A stretch of DNA of 64,000 nucleotides from Latrodectus hesperus (Eukaryota > Arthropoda > Arachnida > Araneae > Theridiidae), in contig CM075857.1 of NCBI GenBank assembly GCA_037975125.1, positions 74,543,345 through 74,607,344 of the forward strand, given 5' to 3'. The translations under genes and the position numbers were made by a program. The notes under the pieces were generated by a model. That model searched no databases, was not told where the DNA came from, and saw nothing but the letters and a program-made list of their open reading frames with translations. Of the stretch, positions 26,601 to 39,600 are shown piece after piece. Position 1 is the stretch's first letter. Every line of letters begins with the position of its first letter.

Positions 26601-27391
26601 ATGTGAAATTTTAATTGACAAATTGAAAACAACAAAAGTAAAATTTTTTGGGATATTTAACAAATTTTTATTAATTAAAACTGATGTTTTATTAGAGTTA
26701 AATTTTCTTGTTGAAGTTTAATGCAAAATATATAAAGTACTGAACTGTATATGCAATCACCAAAATTTGTAAAAAATATCAATGGGATATATATGATCAA
26801 AAGATAAATGATTATCATTTTTAATAGGCCTTTTTCGTTTTTGATGTACAGTTTAATTTACATCACATATCATAAATCAACATATATATTTATTTGATTG
26901 ATATTTCTTGGTAAAAGTATATCTTATATTCTCTAAAGTTACAAAATGTTCTATTTACATTTCGAACAAAAAATATTTCATTACCAAATTCGTGTGAGGT
27001 TAAAGGTTACTCTGTTTCATTATTAAACTAAATGAAGGAATATTTTATTTAAAAATATATTTATAATGTTACTTTTAGCATCTGATTCTCCTTTTAAAAC
27101 TTAATTATTTTATCCACTCTCGATTAGTTGTACTTACAATTATAATTTATTTTGTCAAACAAGTCTGGAGTATATATATTAAATGTTAGGGTATATAAAT
27201 GTACATAAATTTCTTTCATAATTCATTTAGTCATATAATATAAATGCTTAATAATTTTATAGGATTTAATTGAATTATTTTCCAAGATTGAAAAACTCAG
27301 TTCTCTTAAAAATGATATTGTGAAGTTTATTACGTAAAAAATTTAAACAATTAAAGTAGAATAATTCTATCTTGAATGCGCATGATTTTAT

Positions 27392-27439
27392 TTCTCTCTC
27401 TCTCTCTCTCTCATCTACTCTCTCTCTATATCTACTCTA

Positions 27440-27522
<83 letters not shown>
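27392..27522. repeat. Compound (TC)n-(TA)n microsatellite
   Basis: TC repeat from 27392 to 27412, interrupted TCTACTC units to 27441, then an uninterrupted TA tract to 27522. Confidence 0.95.
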
Positions 27523-27525
<3 letters not shown>

Positions 27526-28298
27526 TAAATACAGACTGATAGATATAGTACCTGTAACACCAGCATCTGATTTAATTGATATTACCTGGTAATAAAATTT
27601 AAAGATACTTTATACACTTTACAATATTTACACTTTCATAAACAACAAAATTTTAATCGCTTTACATTAGAAGCATCATCTTTCATATTCTTCCTTTCTG
27701 AAAATTAATTTTTTTCATAACATATAAATAATTTATAATTTTAGATTTTTAGTAAATAAGACTGCGAAAAATAATCATATACAATTTATTCACGAGAAAA
27801 ATAGTGAAAAAAATTATTCCAATAAAAGCAAATATTTTAAAATTTGGAAAGAACTGTTTTTAATATTTATCTAACAAAATCATGCAAAAATAGTTTCTTA
27901 TAATGCATTAATTAAAAGTAAATTTATAGTAATAAAACTTTTAATTTAGAAAAGAAAAGTAAATCATAACATTGTTGTACAAGGACTTTTCCATTGCATT
28001 TTAAAAGGTAAAATCTCTAATAATATCATTTTTAAATAACAAAAAATAAAATTATTAAACTGAACATTTAATAATTTTATTACATAAGAAAAATATGGAA
28101 GAAGTATGTGATATATGTTTAGTTTTATCCAATTTAAATAAATATTTTGAAAATTAAAATAACAGTATTTACTCTTGATTTTTTATATCCTAATTGGCTT
28201 TTTCCTTTATCATACGTGATTATTTTCAAATTCAAAATTATTTTACGAACCTTCGAATTAAATCAGTAATTTTTCTAAATTTCTAAGTACATTTTAAT

Positions 28299-28358
28299 CT
28301 AAACCATCATTAATAGAATATTACGAACATAAAGTATATTCTATTAATGATGGTTTAG
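28299..28358. repeat. Perfect 23-bp hairpin
   Basis: Arms 28299-28321 and 28336-28358 are exact reverse complements around a 14-base loop. Confidence 0.9.
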
Positions 28359-28730
28359 TTAGTTAAAATTTCATAAAAGCTTAGAGAAAGTTAATTAAAA
28401 TTTCAAATTAATTCGTAAAGAAAAATAATTGAAGCAATAACATGGGGTAATTTGGTTATGTTCAAAAAATATAAAGTTTGTTCACTAAAAATTTCGTATA
28501 GTTTAAATTTTTAAATAAAAAAAACTCTACAAATGTTGGTTGATTTTTTACTTTATTTTGCGCACAGGAGAAATAACTGAAACAGGATTGAGATGGATTT
28601 CAAATTATTAAAAATATTATGCTTGAAATAAACAAAAGTTTTATTATTGGCTATTAAAAATACGACATAATGAAGGTTTAGGGATATTAAAGTTAAATTA
28701 GTTTCAAAGCTTATACAGATGGAATTGATT

Positions 28731-28953
28731 GATGGTTAGCGATGATGGTCTTCAAAAATATGTAGATCACTTAAAGTATTTGAAATGTAGCACTGACAGA
28801 AGTTAATGTATTCATAGTATCTAAAAATACATTAACTCCTGTCACTTGAGGGAGATGAGCCAATATTATTTTAAATCATCATGCCGGATTAGTAGCTGAT
28901 AGATTTTTCCACAGTGTCTCCAAACTCTTATTTAACCATCATCGCTAACCATC
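28731..28953. mobile_element. 223-bp MITE with 19-bp perfect inverted ends
   Basis: GATGGTTAGCGATGATGGT at 28731-28749 is matched perfectly, inverted, at 28935-28953. Inside lies another inverted pair around 28798-28848 (TGACAG..TTAATGTATT and its complement), so the whole can fold into a branched hairpin. No coding capacity. Unrelated in sequence to the three-copy MITE family. Clear target duplication not seen. Confidence 0.7.
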
Positions 28954-31379
28954 ATCAAAATCATGATACAGAAGAAAACAAAGTGTTATGCCCTACATTT
29001 GTTCTCCCTATAGTTCACTATACCACTGTAAATTCACTCGTGGTTTGATCAACAAGCGAATTTGCAATGCTACAGTTTATGTCGAATGATTTTGTGGACA
29101 ACGATTACTTTGTTGTAATCTGTATAATTATTGTGATATGTTGCATAAGTGACAGATAACTCCATTAGAGTCATGTGCACAATATGCTTGGCTTCACTTA
29201 TGACCAAATTGATTTATTTAACAAGCTTCTGTCAGTAACTCGTATGGATGCATCAATTGATTGTATATTCACATGTCTGTTTCTCAGTTATTTCCGAAAC
29301 AGGTACCAGTTTCTTATGCGAATAATATCATATAACAATAAATAACATTGCTTTTTCGGTAGAACTTAGAAGATATTGCAAAAATTCTGATCTGTTTTAC
29401 GAAAGATAATTAATCTGCGCATGAAAGCAAAATCCCGAGAAAATACTTGGAGTTCTACAAAGTGCTTTTTATTTATAAATTGCAATCATCCATGATTTTC
29501 GGCTACGTTATGATAGGGATGATTTGTCTATCACATCACGTTTCATATACCATGCAAATTTTATTGTGATTTGAACTATCCTTTATATGGTGTTTTTCCA
29601 ATGGAAAGCCTATTAATTTTAAGATAGTCTAATGTAAAACTTATTAAAATTAATATGCTTGTTTTCATTTATATATGAGCTACCATCTCAACTCTCAATA
29701 ATGAAATTTTAGTAACAAAATTTTTCACCAGATATGATATTAAAACGGCTAATGAATTTTTGTGTGACTTCATATGTGTGTGGAAGAGAAGCGTTTCATT
29801 TTATTTAATTTTATGATGTTTTATTATAAAGCCACATAAAATGTGAAATATTTAAAAAACCTTGTAAATATTCTGTCAAATAAATAATCGGAGAGTATAA
29901 GTATTTATCATATAAATACTTTTATAGCAGTGGCTATATACTTAACACTTGCACTTTTTACAATTTAAGCTTTTGGTTTTTTATCTTCCTTATTATGACC
30001 CTTCACAATTTTTTTGATGGAGGATGAATATATATTAATAAAATGCTAATGCCTTAAGTTTTAAGTAAATTAATTAGAATAGTATCTGTTTTAACACCAA
30101 GATCAACAGAAATGTTTTGCAATAGAGTTGCATGGTTCTAGAAATTAATGCTAGTTAGCAAATGCCAATTCAGGAAATTGAAGCAAAAGTTAGAAATTAA
30201 TGAACATTATTATTTTTTAAAGTTCATTAATAACAAGTCATAGCGTCGTTAAAGTTAGTTAACAATGAACTAACTTTAACGACGCTATGACGTGAAACAT
30301 GGCTTTTTTATAACCAATGATAATCATTCTTTAAAACACGAGAAAACGGCGTTTAAGTTGTTTGAAGAATTGTCAGAGAATAATTTTCTATACACTTCTG
30401 ATGTAATTAAAAAATTCTTTTGGATTATGATCTGATTTCAGCATTAATTATCGTCACGGTTCATTGATATTTTACATTACAACACAAACTGGCTTTCCAT
30501 CCTCAATACATAATCCGTATTAAAATAGCACTTATATCTCAAATTAAAGCAAAAAACGTGGATATCTTTAAGCCGAACCATCCCGATAACATATGTAAGT
30601 TGATAAGGGGCAAAAAACATAGACTTCATGTCTTGAAACTAGAAGATTTTTAACCGTTTTTTACGATGTAATCTTATAAACTTTGATGTTGTTGTAGTCT
30701 TACATTATACATTTTGAGAATATTTTGTAAAAATATTAAAATACCATATATTTAAATATATTAGTGCATTAGTCTACAGCGAATGTTCAATAAAATACCA
30801 ATTTTATACACTCCTTGCTGAAATGTTATCAGGCAAATTTAAATGATTTGACATTAGATTAAGAACTTACCAAAGTTTGAGGAGCACTGACTTAATGAAA
30901 TGTTAAGCACTGCAATTAAAGTTTATTGTTTTCAGATACAGTAAAATCTTTACTGATTCTCATTATAGTTTGGTGAGACAGATTTTAGAAAATTGCATAA
31001 ATTAAATATTTTCCTTGGTTATTTTTCCTTTAAAAATAATCTAGCATTAAAACTAAAATAAATATTGGAATTGTGCATATATGTTTGAAATTGTACTAAA
31101 AGAAATATTATTCGTACTACTCATTATATTATATATGGTATAGAATATTAATATTATATACATATATATGTAATCTTAAATGTCCTATCAAGTTCATTCT
31201 TATTTAATTAACTATCGTAGAATAGAAATTAAATTATAATTTTCTTTTAAATTTAGCATTTGAGTTATTGATACAATTCAGTTTCTATGGAGTTCCAGGT
31301 ACAATAATTTGACATTGATATTCATGTTTGTAGAAAGAGATTACAAATATTGAGATTATATATGAGCGGTATCACTTAC
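28954..31379. other. Intronic, no gene seen
   Basis: A mixed-composition stretch at about 28970-29310 may be an old repeat. Contains the 24-bp hairpin at 30.24 kb. No coding signal up to the exon 2 donor. Confidence 0.45.
30237..30291. repeat. Perfect 24-bp hairpin, least AT-rich of the set
   Basis: Arms 30237-30260 and 30268-30291 match without mismatch around a 7-base loop. The arms contain CATAGCGTCG, so this pairing is not explained by AT richness. Confidence 0.92.
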
Positions 31380-31623
31380 TGATCTTCTCAACGTTTATGA
31401 GTAGCAATCCAGTGGCAGCCACATGCGATTCTCTGATCCATGAAAAGAACTGTAGTTGGTCTTTGGAATGGGAGAGGGTGTTCTCTTCTGGAGCCATCAC
31501 CATCAATCCGGACGATGAAGCGTGGGGTTTGGTGGGTAGCGGACTTTCTTCAAACTCTAATACGACGTGGTATTTCCGTTCAGGAACCGGTATTACTCTC
31601 ATGCTTAGAATCGGGTCCGGATT
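31380..31623 (-). CDS. Exon 2 of the unrecognised four-exon gene
   Basis: 244 bp reading NPDPILSMRVIPVPERKYHV.. to ..INVEKI plus one base. The acceptor is a pyrimidine-rich TTTTCTTCAG ending at 31624 and enters in phase 0, matching exon 1; the donor is the consensus GTAAGT at 31379-31374, leaving in phase 1. The peptide has alternating hydrophobic strands (HVVLEFEE; GLMVMAPEE; LQFFSWIRES; GLLLINVEK), so it looks like a globular beta-rich domain rather than linker. It lies in much more AT-rich DNA, which supports selection on the coding sequence. It is separated from exon 1 by about 15.5 kb and from exon 3 by about 23 kb. Further small exons in those introns cannot be excluded. Confidence 0.78.
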
Positions 31624-31725
31624 CTGAAGAAAATTATTTACTTTTAGATGATTTCAGGAAGGAAAGATAAAGATGTACATACTTGTGTGGGTATTTTTTA
31701 AAAACACATTTATTTTAACAATACA

Positions 31726-31974
31726 AGGCACAGATGCCGTATAATCCAAGATTCCAAATTCTGGCGATGAAGAAATATAGCCAAAATGACCAATTGTGAC
31801 GTGAGCGATTACGTAAATAATAGGGTTGCAAAATAGAATTTTCTGCACAATCTTTATAAGTCCCCGTATCTATGACGTAATAAAAACTAGGTTGCCAGAC
31901 ACATAAGAAAATTCACCAAAAAATCACCAATTTCAGAATTTGGTATCCTGGAGGATTATACGGCATCTGTGTCT
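31726..31974. mobile_element. MITE, copy 3 of the three-copy family
   Basis: About 249 bp with inverted ends GGCACAGATGCCGTATAATC at the left and the complement of a one-base-different version at the right, flanked by AATACA repeats. The interior matches the nested copy at 17806-18061 over most of its length (the stretch containing GACGTGAGCG, GGGTTGCAAAATAG, CTATGACGTAATAAAAAC and GGTTGCCAGA). It lies in the intron just upstream of exon 2 of the minus-strand gene. Beyond the short repeat, about 25 bp on each side (ending TTTTAACAATACAA) are also nearly identical. Confidence 0.75.
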
Positions 31975-32270
31975 AATACAGTAGAAAACACTTTTATTTT
32001 AACAATACAATAGTAGAAAAACGGTTTATACAATTATGCTTCTCAGTTTTTATAAAGTTCTAAATCTCAGCCTCATATTAATATTTTACTGTTCTTTGTA
32101 CAATATATTTATAATATGATATAATAATATACATTACTCTTAACTCTACATTGTAAAATGTATCAATTACACATCAATTTTTATTTTATTAATAAAATGT
32201 TCCACTTATGTTATGAAGCAATTAATAATATCACAAATATATTGTAGTTTTGAACAGCAAAATAAATTGC

Positions 32271-32293
32271 AAAAAAAAAAAAAAAAAAAAAAA
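32271..32293. repeat. Poly(A) run
   Basis: 23 A residues followed by GAAAGAAAG. May mark the tail of an old retroposed sequence, but nothing recognisable precedes it. Confidence 0.9.
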
Positions 32294-33047
32294 GAAAGAA
32301 AGTATAACAAAATAAGAATAATATGATTTTGAATCTATAATTAGAAATTACATATTACTTACTATAATTAGAATTTCTATATATAGAAATTACATATTGA
32401 ATAAAGGAAAAAAGATTCTTCGAAAAATATGTCATTCTGATTTATAGTTGATGGATAAATGTTTTTAATAATGATGTATGTTAGATCATTAATTAGTTAC
32501 ATGTGATAACAATACTAAATATAAAAATAATCATATCCCAAACAATTTTGTTATTATAAAATAAATATTGGAAAAAGTAATTTCATCTAACTTGTATTAT
32601 AAAATACAACGTAGATAATTTCTGCTTCAGTGACCAGACTTTGGTAGCCAATCAGAGTTCCTAGCAATGATATCTTATGAGAAATATTTTTAAGACAAAA
32701 TGTCACAAGAGGCTGACTTGTAAGCAACAAGAAAATTCGATGCATAATTTGCTTACTTCCATCATCAATTCCTTTTGTTTAATAAGACATCTAATTGTTA
32801 TTTTTCCTCATACCTATAACAAATCCTTACTTACACCCCTTTATTTATAGGAATTTTAATTTTTAATGCTTTGCTATTTTTCGATCGTTAAAACTAAAAT
32901 TAAAGAAAGGTTAATTTATTTATAGGTAATTTCCCCTTTTTATTCAAAACTTTCATGCACTCTTAATTAAAACTATATTTTTAAATGTTCAGCCACAACA
33001 CATTGTTGATTTTTTTTCTATTTTAAAAAGAATATTTAAAAATAAAG

Positions 33048-33123
33048 GAACCTACTACAATTTGTAAAAGAAAAAAATTTTACTTATTGAGCAATTTTTT
33101 CTTTTACAAATCGTAATAGGTTC
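33048..33123. repeat. Near-perfect 29-30 bp inverted repeat
   Basis: GAACCTACTACAATTTGTAA at 33048 onward is matched inverted at 33094-33123 (complement of ..TTACAAATCGTAATAGGTTC) with two mismatches and a loop of about 17 bases. Confidence 0.85.
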
Positions 33124-34689
33124 ATGTGTGTAAAAAATTGTGTTTATTGCAAAAAATTGTACATATGTTTAATTTCTTAATTTGTTGAGCTTAGAACTTA
33201 TAAGAAATATGTTCGCGATTACAAAATCCTTATTCGGTTTTGTTTGCAACTTAGAAGTGATTTATCTCTTCATTTTAGATAAAATTAATTAATAGTTGTA
33301 ACAAACATATAATTTTTATTTTGAGAAAGGTAATAGTATCTCTAATTCTATTTGAATGTTAGTATGGAGAAATAAATATTTGTATGTAATCTGTTAAAAT
33401 GAACTATAACGATAATTATGACGCAATAATTTTGATAGAAAAAAACTCATGGTTAAAATTTTGAAGCTTTCATTATTACTGTTCACATTACAATTATTTT
33501 GAATTAAAGAAAATTTTCTTTGTTTTTCATTTCACACATTTTCATAAAGGTAGTTGATTAAACAGTGATGTAATAAAACTAAGAACAGAAGTGAGTTAGT
33601 TTGATGGAAGTGTTTTAATGGTTGTGAATTTTAAACAATCAAGTGCTGTTACATTTTGTATATTTATATTTTTTGTCTAGTGTATTGGGTTGCTTTTTGG
33701 AATCCGTTCAAATAATGCATTCCTAAAACTTTTTCAGGGCATTTGCAACTGTCTCTCTCTTTATTTACTTCAGGTACACAAATTGAGGCTGAATAAATTT
33801 TATCGTTTCGGAATTGATGTTTTTTATGCTTATAAGACAATAAGTAATCTATTTATACCATGCAATTCTAATAAATATGCTTTTATTTTTTATCCATGAA
33901 GAAATCATTAAAATATCAGGAAGTTTTATCCTATACGATTACATAATTTGTTCTATCTTGAATTAATCAATAATTAAACCATTTACATTTAATTTTCTAT
34001 GTATATTTCTCTTTTTTTATTTTTAAATTAAAACTGCGCTTTTTTTTAAGCTTTATAAGTCTAAATAGGCTTTAATATAATGCTTGAAAGAAAAATATTC
34101 CATGGTACTTATTCTCTTTATGTGATGTCATATATAGAAATTATAAGCTATATATTTTTAAATTATGAGTAGTACTTGTAATATTTGTACTGATATTAAC
34201 TACATTTTTAAAAAATTAGATTGTCTTTTGCAGCATACAATTATTTGATATAAAAATGATATAAAAAACAATCTATGAATATAAAAAAATATATTCTTAG
34301 ATTACCATTATGGTATTTTGTATAAAAATCAAAATAAAATTATAAATTTTAAGGCAACAAAGCTGCAGGAATATTAGAATTTAGTTAAGAAAAATGCACG
34401 TGTATTTGTTCTTTAAAATAACATTAATAATTACATTTTTGTGACCCAGAATATATTATTTAGATAACAGAAAGTAAATATTTGTGCATAAAAGTTTCTA
34501 AAATGAATTTTGGTAAATTTTAAACAACGCAATTTTTTTTAATAAAAACTACATTTTTTATCTAATGTTAATTTCTAGCATTCTATCACAATGCTGGAAT
34601 TGTTTTTTATCAAAGAAAGTCAAACAAAAATTTTCTTGTGTATCGCAAAGTATGCTACGAGGCTTGCAAGTAAGTATGTTAAGCCACAA

Positions 34690-34930
34690 AATCATTTACA
34701 AGACAATAAAATCAATAAAGAACTATTAAAAGAGTTTAAATGATGAATAAATTTTCTTTGAACAGCAATTGATTTAATACAATCCAAAAGATTAGGAAAA
34801 ACCTGGGGTCAATAAATAGATAGTAATTCAGCTCTAAAAGTATTTCTGGGACACACACACTTTTGCATACATCCCGAAGCAAGACTTGTTCAACGTCTTC
34901 CAGGACGTCGCCACAAGCACAAATTATACA
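34690..34930 (-). mobile_element. Possible fragment of a non-LTR ORF2 C-terminus
   Basis: Minus-strand reading gives CIICACGDVLEDVEQVLL, similar to the CxCG-x-DVEHVL zinc-knuckle block at the end of retrotransposon ORF2 proteins, followed in another frame by NTFRAELLSIY and FPNLLDCIKS, which resemble the following C-terminal helix. Base composition is locally less AT-rich. Short, frame-shifted and without other ORF2 domains, so the call is tentative. Confidence 0.4.
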
Positions 34931-35799
34931 GTTCACGATATTAAACGAAATAATTAACTTCTAAAACTCCCGAGGGGTCAGTTAGTGTTTGAGTCAGTTT
35001 AAAATACGACGAGAACTACTTACAATTCACAAAATAAGTGTAAATTACTTAAAATCTGATGAGAAATATTTACGTTTCAGACGTTGCAAAATTGTTAGGA
35101 AAACTTCTTAGATTATACTATGCCTTTGAAGATGTAAGATGATAAATGCTTTCTGTTAAACACTTTTCACGTTTAAACAGAAGACGTGTGTTAGACGTTG
35201 CACTTTTATTTCAATTTTATTAATTGTTCAAGTTCTTTTCTGTTGAATCTGATTTTAAAAAGCTCAATTATTTGTTAGTTACCTTTTGATAAAATGAGCA
35301 CTTTTATGGCATCACATTTTGTGTTTTATGATCTATAATTCCTTAATTTTATTTATTCGAATAGATAAAATCCTTTAACTCAAAAAAATAATTCAAAAAA
35401 TATATTAAAAATGTATTGAAATAATAAATTTATTTTTTAAGGCTGTGGAGAATATCATTGATTTTTTGATTTATTATGATTACCAAAAATACTTTAAGTG
35501 GATAATTTTTCTCAGTCAAATTACGTCAATTATAATTAAATAATGTATAATGCTTTAGTTATTTGAAAATTATGCGTGAACAATTTTCACATAAATAAAG
35601 TGCTTTACATATAATTTTTTATATTTTGTTTTAAAGCTACTTGTTTATTTATTTTTTGGTTTCATTCGAATGCATTAATTTTCAAAATAATTGTATAAAT
35701 ATTGAGAGAGCATCTAAAACATTTCTTTCGAAATTCAGTTAGTGGAAAGTCAATTGCTCAAAACTTTTGTAAGATAATTTTTGGTCATCCAATATTATT

Positions 35800-36025
35800 C
35801 TCCATCACCGACCGATGGCAGATTCGTAAGCGTCCCTAACTTCGAAGAAGTAGGTACCTGGGTCGAATCCTGGTTCATGTTCCTTTCTCTCTGTCAGTGT
35901 TTCTTTACCCTTTCATTTTTGGGTTGTAATGGCACACTCACTGGGTGCCCTATTGTGTACAATTCGTCCTTTGTAGTGCTAAATAGATATCTCCTATGTG
36001 CAGCCAAGCATTAGAAAAAAAATAA
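35800..36025 (+). repeat. tRNA-derived SINE-like sequence
   Basis: Carries a plausible RNA polymerase III A box (GATGGCAGATTCG near 35814) and a B box (GGGTCGAATCC at about 35862) about 40 bp apart, the spacing of tRNA-derived promoters, followed by about 130 bp of unrelated body and a short A-rich tail at 36013-36023. Locally less AT-rich. The open frame here (35781-36014) is incidental. Not a functional tRNA: no cloverleaf or acceptor stem. Confidence 0.5.
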
Positions 36026-36124
36026 TTTTTCCAAATTGATTCTTCACAGACAGCAGTATGTAATTATAAATCAGAGATAACGACGAGTTTAAAAAAACTA
36101 TAAAATATTCTTCCATTTGTACTT

Positions 36125-36435
36125 TGGACATACTTAGCTATCAGCAGATAGTTGGTGGACAGTACTCTTTAGAAAGAAAGGTCTCAGGTTTGATACCAGT
36201 TACTATTGAAAAAAGGAAAATGAATGTTGTAGATATACCTTTCCATGCAAATATGTCAGGATGCACGTAAGTATTTTTGGTTTTCACCATTGCATTAATT
36301 GAGTAGGGCCTTTAAACAATGAATAACCCTTCCTCAAGGCCATTTACTTAGAATTTACGTAGGCAATTTACATGGATAAATATTATGGCTGTTTCATGTT
36401 TGCACGGGTAGGTGTGGTTGTGGGCTATCTGGTTT
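36125..36435 (+). repeat. Second tRNA-derived SINE-like sequence
   Basis: A-box-like TAGTTGGTGGACAGTAC near 36149 and B-box-like GGTTTGATACC near 36187, followed by less AT-rich sequence through GCACGGGTAGGTGTGGTTGT near 36400. The boxes are more decayed than in the neighbour at 35.8 kb, and the bodies differ, so this may be another family or subfamily. Boundaries approximate. Confidence 0.42.
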
Positions 36436-36585
36436 TCTTATCTTTCTAACAAGAGTATAAGTGTTTTTTTATAACTTATAAATGTGGTTTTCTTTTTTTA
36501 TATACGACACGTGATCACGATCCATTCTTTATGAAAAGGCGTCTTAAAAAGCAATTAAAGAGTCCATTTCACGGACTGCTTTTTA

Positions 36586-36627
36586 TATGGACGATGTAAC
36601 AGATAAGAGTCTATTACATCGTCCATA
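36586..36627. repeat. 14-bp perfect hairpin
   Basis: TATGGACGATGTAA at 36586-36599 and its complement at 36614-36627, loop of 14 bases. Confidence 0.8.
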
Positions 36628-39600
36628 CACAAATTATTTTACAAAATAAATCCCAAATTTTAATGCAAAGGTTTAGACAATGGTTTTATTACAAATTTTT
36701 TTTATAAATTACTTTGAATATTTTCTTGATTTCAACGCAATTAACAAATGATTAAATGCTTCAAAATATATTTATTGAAAAATATAAGGGATAAATTATT
36801 ATTAAACTAACTATTAACGAAATAAATGGAAGACTATTTTATAAAATTAACATATTAAAACATAGTTTATTTATACAAGAATCATTATATTATAAATTAG
36901 TTATAATAGTATAAAAATAAAGGATTTTAGAGTTGTCATTTTATGGGCTATATGTTCACACATTTGATTTATACAGGGCTATACGTTTTAGAAACTGAGT
37001 TAAAATTAGCAAAACTTGTAGAAATTTTTCAGTAATTGAATTTATATTGAGAACACCATTAATAATTATGTTATAGCGAGGACTATAAAATCCAAGTTAT
37101 CAATATAAGTCATTAAATTAAAATATGGTTTTGTGTACTTCATGAGAACCTAGGAACCAGATATCAAGCTCTAAACATCTAGAATTGAAATTTATAAAAA
37201 TTTTCATCCATTTTTATATAGTTTTTAGAAAATTAAGATAGATATTTCTGTTGTCAGATTCTACAATGTATCCTTAAATTCTTCGTATTGCATTTGATGA
37301 AATAAATGTTAAGTTACTAGAAAATATGAGTTGGATTATTAAACATCATATAAAACACTTCATTTTATTTCTTCAAATAAAAAAAATATTTAATTGAATT
37401 AAAAAAAATAAAACTAAAAATACTTGGAAGTGTATGTAAAATCACAGTGTTTTACATCATTCAATTCGATGTAAAAATTAATTTGTAAAAAAGAACCGAG
37501 CTTGATGATTATCAAACAGGAACTTTTGAATTTTTTTATCTTAGTTTTGAATGCAACTACAATTTTTTATTTAGTGCCTTATATTTTTGTATTTTTATAA
37601 CATATAGTTCTATGTGATATCGAAAATGGTCTGAAATAATTTAGAAAAAATAAAATCTGTTCCCATTTTTCAAATACAATTAAAAAATTTAATTTGTTGA
37701 AAAAATATTTTTAGGGATATTATATAATAATTAAATTCCCATTATAATCATTAAATGAAACCAATCAGTTATTTAATTAATAATCATAATTGCTCATGAA
37801 TTTTTCTTATCAAATAAATTTTCAAAATATTTTAATTGTTAATATTTTATTATGTTATTAAACTTTCGTTTATTCAAAAAAGTCACCGCTATTCTTATGT
37901 TTGTTTATATTCACTTTACTGCAAAATCATAAAATATAGCTCTTGGTAATATGATTAAACATATGATTTGTACTGTAAACAATAAATTTATTTAATCGAT
38001 TTTTTTTTCCTTTTCGATGAACACTTTGAATTTCCTAAATAGACATTTGACACAAAATCTTTTGTTATTAAGTATTTGGATGTATAACTAATATAAAATG
38101 ATCGTATACAAAAATCAGAATATTGGCTTAATGATTAATTTTCTGGAGCTGCTTGATCCAGTTGATAATTTAAGATTGTTTGATTTGCTGGGCCAAATGC
38201 CAGGTTCATGAAAAAACTGCAAATGCCGGTTATTTTAAATGCTGTCTTCTGCAAATTTCAAATGCGTCTTGCATAAATCTTTGTTGGTAACGTTTTCTGG
38301 ACTGTTAGTTGTATCACACATTTAATCACATCAGTACAACAAATGCTTTAGTACTGAATCAGTTTGTTCTGAGTGAATACATGAATTTTTATGATTAGTA
38401 AAATTAATTGGTACATATAAAATGAACTTGAATATTTTAGCTGACCTGAGTAACATTTCTAATAACTCCCTTATTGCTAATCATGTTTATCAAATCATCT
38501 TAATAATAACAAATCAAATTCTAAATAAGCTTACCTTGAGCAGGTTTTTAATTTCCGTATTAAACACACAGGGCATATTTAAACAGGACAAGACAAAGAA
38601 AGGACGAGACATGGAACAAAAAAAATCTACATCACTGAGCGCAGAATCTTATTCTGATTGTAAACAAAGATATTCGTATAGTGCGCCATCTATAGACTTA
38701 TAATTGCAACAAACTACATTATAGACACTTTTGAATACAAAATAGATTTAATTTTATACAGGTATCAATGTTGTTCCTATTAGTGCACGATATACTGTTT
38801 TAATGAACCAAAAGATTGATGAAAAGAAATGTCTGTCATCTGAGTTTCGAGAATTTAATAAATTATGTAATTGCAAACAATGTAAAATTTATAAATGAAA
38901 AATATAATTAAAGTGTAATTGAAAATGTTGATTTAAATGTTCATTTTCTTAAAATATTTGTCAAAATTATAAAGACCAATATTTGCCATTAATATAATTC
39001 ATGCATAATGTATTGTCATTTATTTACATTATACAAAAGAAAGGAAAGTTTCACAGCCCAATTAGTTCATTTAAGAATATTATTGAAAAATATGTAACAC
39101 TGAACTTCATCTAAAAATAGATGCATAATTGTATACTTTTTAAGGAATATGAAGAAAATGTCTAAACTTCTTCATATTTAACAATCCGATAACAAATGGG
39201 ACTATATTTTATGATAACTATCTAATATTAACTCATGAGTACAAATTCAATTTATTGATAAATTTCAAATTTAAATATCTTGTTTTAATATTAAATTTTT
39301 GAATCATATAGATAGTATAAAATTAAAAATTCTAATAGATATAAATAAAAATCAAAAATTTTATTTTCTGGAACTGAGAGAAAATTTAACTTGGAAAACT
39401 ATTGGAAAAGTAATTATTATCTTGTTTGATTTAATTATACATGTTGTATTAGTTTGGTGGTGACCGAAGGAAGTTATTTATTTGGTTATTTGAATTCTCA
39501 TACAAGGAAACACGATTAAGCAAACACTGTGCTTAAATGAAGAAAAAATAATTAACAAATGCAGTAAGTGAGCCATTTGGTAAATTTTCTCGTTAGTTGT

